64,000 nt of DNA, taken from positions 33,463,832 through 33,527,831 of the forward strand of contig NC_081830.1 in NCBI RefSeq assembly GCF_030867095.1. The letters run 5' to 3'. This stretch comes from Alligator mississippiensis. Lineage: Eukaryota > Chordata > Crocodylia > Alligatoridae. This document shows positions 60,053-64,000 of this stretch, piece by piece (the first letter of the stretch is position 1; the number at the start of each line of letters is the position of its first letter). The notes under the pieces were generated by a model, which worked only from the letters and a program-made list of their open reading frames with translations, was not told where the DNA came from and did not search any database. A program made the position numbers and the translations under genes.

Positions 60053-60962
60053 TCATAGATTCATAGATGTTAGGGCAGGAAGAGACCTCAAAAGATCATC
60101 AATCATTTCCTGCATAGGCAGGGAAGAGTGCTGGGTTCAGATGACCACAGCTAGATGCCTATCTAACCTCCTCTTGAAGACCCCCAGGGTAGGGGAGAGC
60201 ACTATCTCCCTTGGGAGCCCGTTCCAGATTTTGGCCACTCTAACAGTGAAGAAGTTCTTCCTAATGTCCAGTCTAAATCTGCTCTCTGCTAGCTTATGGC
60301 CATTATTTCTTGTGATCCCTGGGGCGCCTTGGTGAGTAGAACCTCACCAATTCCCTTCTGTGCCCCCATGATTAACTTATAGGCAGCCACAAGGTCGCCT
60401 CTCAACCTTCTCTTGTGGAGGCTGAAGAGGTCCAGGTGCCCTAGTCTCTCCTCATAGGGCTTGGCCTGCAAGCCCTTAACCATACGAGTGGCCCTTCTCT
60501 GGACCCTCTCCAGGTTATCCACATCCCTCTTGAAGTGCGGCGCCCAAAATTGGACGCAGTATTCCAACTGCAGTCTGATCTGTTTGTCATGCATCTGCTG
60601 ATGCACGATAAAGTGCAGTTAGCTTTGCTGATGACTTCGTCTTACTGACGACTCATGTTCATCTTGGAGTCCACTAGGACACTGATATCCCTTTCTGCTT
60701 CCATGCTACCGAACAGGTTATTTCCTAGGCAGTAGGTGTGCTGGACATTTTTCCTCCCTAGGTGCATTTTTCCTCCCACTTTGCATTTCTCCTTGTTAAA
60801 TTGCATTCTATTGTTTTCTGCCCATTTGTTCAACCTGTCCAGGTCTGCCTGTAGTTGTTCCCTGCCCTCCGGTGTGTCCATTTCTCCCCACAGTTTTGTA
60901 TCATCCGCAAACGTGGACAGAGTACACTTCTCTCCCTCGTCCAAGTCACTGATGAAGACATT
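60053..60962 (-). mobile_element. CR1 LINE 3' fragment, rearranged
   Basis: Reverse-strand CR1 with terminal tail at 60053 and truncation inside the RT near 60962. Compared with its sister copies it lacks about 45 bp around 60580 (the part encoding SREVILPLYRALV). It carries a small duplication of TTTTTCCTCCC at 60747-60775. It is intermediate in age between the young and old copies. Confidence 0.9.
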
Positions 60963-63797
60963 CTCATTATGGCTCAAGTGGCAGCTGCTGATCTCAGCAG
61001 AATATATGCTCTGGTGATGGGGAATCTGCAAGCTGTATCGGAGCTAGTAGACTATATTGTGGTTAAATATCTAGTGGCTCACGTGGAATAGCTACTCCAA
61101 CTTACTGGATGATGCAATGACCCTGCTTGTATACTGGTATTGAGATCAATGTATTTTTTGCTGGCAATACCCTAAACCATGTTGCAGAAATTCTTGTGGG
61201 GTGGGAGGGACTTGGGTTTTAGAAGATGGGCAGGGAAATATATGGGGCCCTTGGCACATGGGAAAAGCTAGGAGGCAGTCGGCTGGTGGAATAAACATAT
61301 TAGCAGCCTATTTCTTCTAAAATGCTTGGTGGTGAAATAGCAAACATTGTTGACATTTGAATTGCTCTAACCTAGCTTTGGGGCTCAGCAGTCCCTTGAT
61401 GGCCAGGGTTTTTATTGTTCACATGTCTTGCACTCCTCCTGTTGTTTCAGGTAGTGTGCAGATTCAGGAGGACACAGCAGTATCCCCTTATTCTCTGTTC
61501 ACATTTTGGAAGAGCTGTTTGCATCTCTTCTATCGGGGATGCGCTGAAACCTCGGCCCAGTGGCTGTACCTCTTCCTGGATGCCCCAGCTTTGTGACTAT
61601 CTGTGCCCTTCCAGGGGAGCGAGCCTGACTTGTGCCAACTGAGGATCTGGCACAGCAGGTTTTTAAATGAAATCCTGTACAGCAGAACCCACCTCATTTG
61701 TATCTGAGGGGCTTGTCAGACCTCCTCGGTTCGTGGGGGGTTGCTGAATGAAGGGCAAACATCATTGTTTGCTGCAGCTTTGACTTCAAAGAGTGCCACC
61801 TCTCCCCTCAGCTGGAGCTCCTCCACGGTCCCCTGCAGCCCATCAGAGAAGTGGCATCTTTTGAAATGAAAACTGCAGCAAACAGCTGGAGCCCTTGGTG
61901 GTCCAGCACTGCTGTTTGCTGTGGCTTTGTCTGCTACTTGCTAATTTTTCAAGGCTGCACTGTCATAGGGGGGTTAGGAACCTCATTCTAATTCACCTGG
62001 GTGAATTCCATGACTGGCCTGCAGGGAATGTGGCCTGCCTCGTTGGTAAGGTTGGTAACCAACATCCTCTGGAGGACCTTCATCTCAGCAAGTGGCTCTG
62101 CCCTTCTGCACAGTGGCTGGCTATTCTCTCACCACTCAAAAAACAGAGGGTGACTGAAGAAGGGTGTTTGTGCCCGAAAGCTTGCAAAGAACAACTTTTC
62201 CAGCTATTTAGTTGGTCTAATAAAAGATTTCACATCTACCCAAAGAACCTTGTCTGCCAGGGTGTGACAAAAGCATCCTCACCCGTTGTCTCCATGTTGT
62301 CCAGATATGTTCCCACAGAGGGTGCTGCTGGCCCCATCACTACTTCTACATTTTCCAGGTGAGAACGAGCATCCCTAGAGCACAGTGGGTGTCTCTGCCA
62401 CTCCCTCAACATAAAGAAGAGGAGCTTAATTTTTATCTTTTGAGAAAAAAGAAATCTTGCCACTGCAGCAATTTAGAGTTTGGTTAGCAACAAAATGGAT
62501 GCTGTGAAAGCAAATGACAGAAATCATCATGAATTCATTTGAATAGTCCCACTGATAATGCTTTGCCTTTTTGAGGCAAGAAGGAAATTTTTACTGACTG
62601 GTTTTGTTTAAAAGAACTCCTTGTTTGCTTTGTCTTCTCTGCTCCATTCATGAATATGCGCATGGGATACTCTGTTTCCCCTGGGTATCTTGGAAAGGAA
62701 TCTAGAGTGGGGCAAATAAGGGGAGAGGCATGCATCTCCCATACTTCTGAGTTGCTTAGGACCATATTAACAGGAGATCTCACTACAGTTCCCACCAGGA
62801 GAGACCTGAGATGGGACTGCGGCATGTACTGGAGCCTGTAAAACAGAACCCTAATTCTAGATGTCCTATTCCTGTCTCTACAGCTCTTGCATGAGCTCTG
62901 TTTTCAGGGTTTTCTCCCCAGTGCATGAAGTTCCCAGCAGTCTTAAAGCTGTGTCTACAAAAAGCATTGTGCATATATTTCTTCTCCCATCTATTATTTT
63001 TGGCACCTCTGCTACATGCCACTTCTTCTTGCACTTTAAAGCACTCGGGACCATTTCTGATGTTGCCTTGCAATTCAGTGTGCTGACCCACAGCAAAATG
63101 AAGGGGAAAGTAGTTGGGGGTAGAACAGAGGCGAAAGACCGGATAAAAGGGAGAGGTGACCATAGAGAATGAAAAGGCTGAGCCTTGTATGCCAGAGGCC
63201 TGGCTGGCTATAGGATCCTCCAGGAATGGTGCAAAGCAGCATGTTTTCTGGGAGTAAAGCAGCACGGCGAAGGGCAATTATAGTTGCATTTTTTATAAGG
63301 GAAGAAACAAACATGAAGTAGAGGAGTGAGGTCAAAGAAAAAGGAGAAATACACACCGATCAATCAACCAGGGCAGAGGGCAAAAGGAGGGAAAGGGAGA
63401 TGAAAAGGAATGAAAGAAGAGAGAGAGAGGGATGCCTCTTTAATTCTCCCATATGCTGGATGGTACTTCTGACAGGCTCTCCTTATTTGTCTATGAAGAG
63501 TATTTTCAAACCATTCAAGATGGCCTCAAGTGGTTACCAAGGCAACAGTGTTAAAGTCATCACTGCCATGGAAACCCTCTCTGTGGCATAATATAAATAT
63601 TTTCCTTCAAGAAGGAGACTGGAGATGAGTGGGCGATGTGCTATTTTCTAACGTGTGCTGGCTGCAGTGGGAGAATCTCCAGGAGATGGGCGGGGGGAAG
63701 GGGGACTGATAAATTTAGCTCAGCAGGCATGCACTGGATGGAAAGGGGATGTTGCTTGGCTTTTAACATACAACCCGGAGCTTATTTTTGTCTCTAG
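60963..63797. other. Intergenic, one foldback fragment
   Basis: Apart from the fragment at 62157-62262 nothing is clear. TACAGCAGAACCCACCTCAT at about 61678 resembles the start of a Tigger/pogo-like DNA transposon, but no matching right end was found. Confidence 0.4.
62157..62262 (+). repeat. Foldback-family fragment
   Basis: Contains GAAGAAGGGTGTTTGTGCCC, GAAAGCTTGCAAAGA, TTAGTTGGTCTAATAAAAGA and AAGAACCTTGTCTGCC. It resembles one arm plus centre of the split foldback at 40091-41340. Confidence 0.7.
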
Positions 63798-63839
63798 GTT
63801 GCAACCAAAATAGATTTACGCCGAAGGGAGCAAGACAAG
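63798..63839 (+). other. Candidate 42-nt internal exon of an unidentified plus-strand gene
   Basis: A pyrimidine-rich tract ending TTTTTGTCTCTAG precedes 42 nt, followed by CAAG|GTAAGA. One frame reads VATKIDLRRREQDK with no stop. It matches no protein I recognise and could equally be a 5' UTR exon or chance. Plus-strand neighbours of PTTG1IP in mammals (such as ADARB1) are possible owners, but nothing in the 42 nt proves it. Confidence 0.3.
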
Positions 63840-64000
63840 GTAAGAATCTGTTGCTTTTTCTTGTTTTTTCAAGGTGTTGCATTCAAGCAGAATACACCTT
63901 GCTCCACCTGCCCCAGACCCTTTACAACTTAAGAGCAGCTGCCTCTCTCCAGGAAGTGTGATGTTGTCCCCGTGTTGCGTGGCCAACAATGGATGCTATC

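Noticed and set aside
29677-63797. Search for ITGB2 exons on the minus strand, expected from mammalian gene order
   Set aside because: No integrin cysteine-rich or beta-I domain sequence was recognised in this interval.
1-64000. tRNA, rRNA, CRISPR or bacterial-type operon signals
   Set aside because: None was seen. Introns, the CpG island, polyadenylation signal and CR1 elements show vertebrate nuclear DNA.

Overview
The window is nuclear DNA of an amniote, most likely a crocodilian. It has one spliced host gene, a CpG-island promoter, long introns and a heavy load of CR1 LINEs. The CR1 3' ends carry the (TCTATGAA)-type tail, and many short hAT-like and foldback elements are present. The species call is inference from CR1 style and my memory of crocodilian CR1 copies. 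No search was run.

The host gene is PTTG1IP (pituitary tumor-transforming gene 1 interacting protein, also called PBF), on the minus strand. Seven coding exons run from the ATG at 28370 to the stop at 10149. All junctions keep the frame and give a protein of 163 residues: signal peptide, cysteine-rich PSI-like ectodomain with two N-glycosylation sequons, one membrane span followed by six cysteines, a charged coiled-coil-like tail and a conserved C-terminus with YGLF and NPYAKF. A 3' UTR of about 2.2 kb ends at an AATAAA (7996-8001) followed by a GT-rich stretch. The promoter lies in a CpG island (about 27990-28500) with GC boxes and no TATA. Intron 4 (131 bp) appears to be a GC-AG intron.

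Left flank (1-7980): two plus-strand CR1 copies. One (4170-7086) still carries both endonuclease and reverse transcriptase domains. PTTG1IP introns hold two more CR1 copies in the same sense as the gene, plus hAT-like and foldback fragments.

Right flank (28.4-64 kb): a degenerate CA-rich tract of about 1 kb containing a 175-bp hairpin element, then mostly repeat-derived DNA. This includes two hAT-type elements with perfect 8-bp target duplications and a 146-bp foldback. It also includes a CR1 with an uninterrupted 703-codon frame and a roughly 1-kb solo LTR fossil inserted into a foldback repeat. Further along are a degraded Ty3/gypsy-like gag fossil, a second LTR-like fossil, and a CR1 split by two adjacent DNA elements. 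No second host gene is recognised. A single 42-nt exon-like segment with good splice signals lies near the right edge (63798-63839, plus strand).

I found no convincing new multi-gene system. The best leads are the GC-AG intron, the hairpin/foldback elements (one next to the promoter), the layered insertions at 54.2-57.9 kb and 40.1-41.3 kb, and the orphan exon at the right edge.
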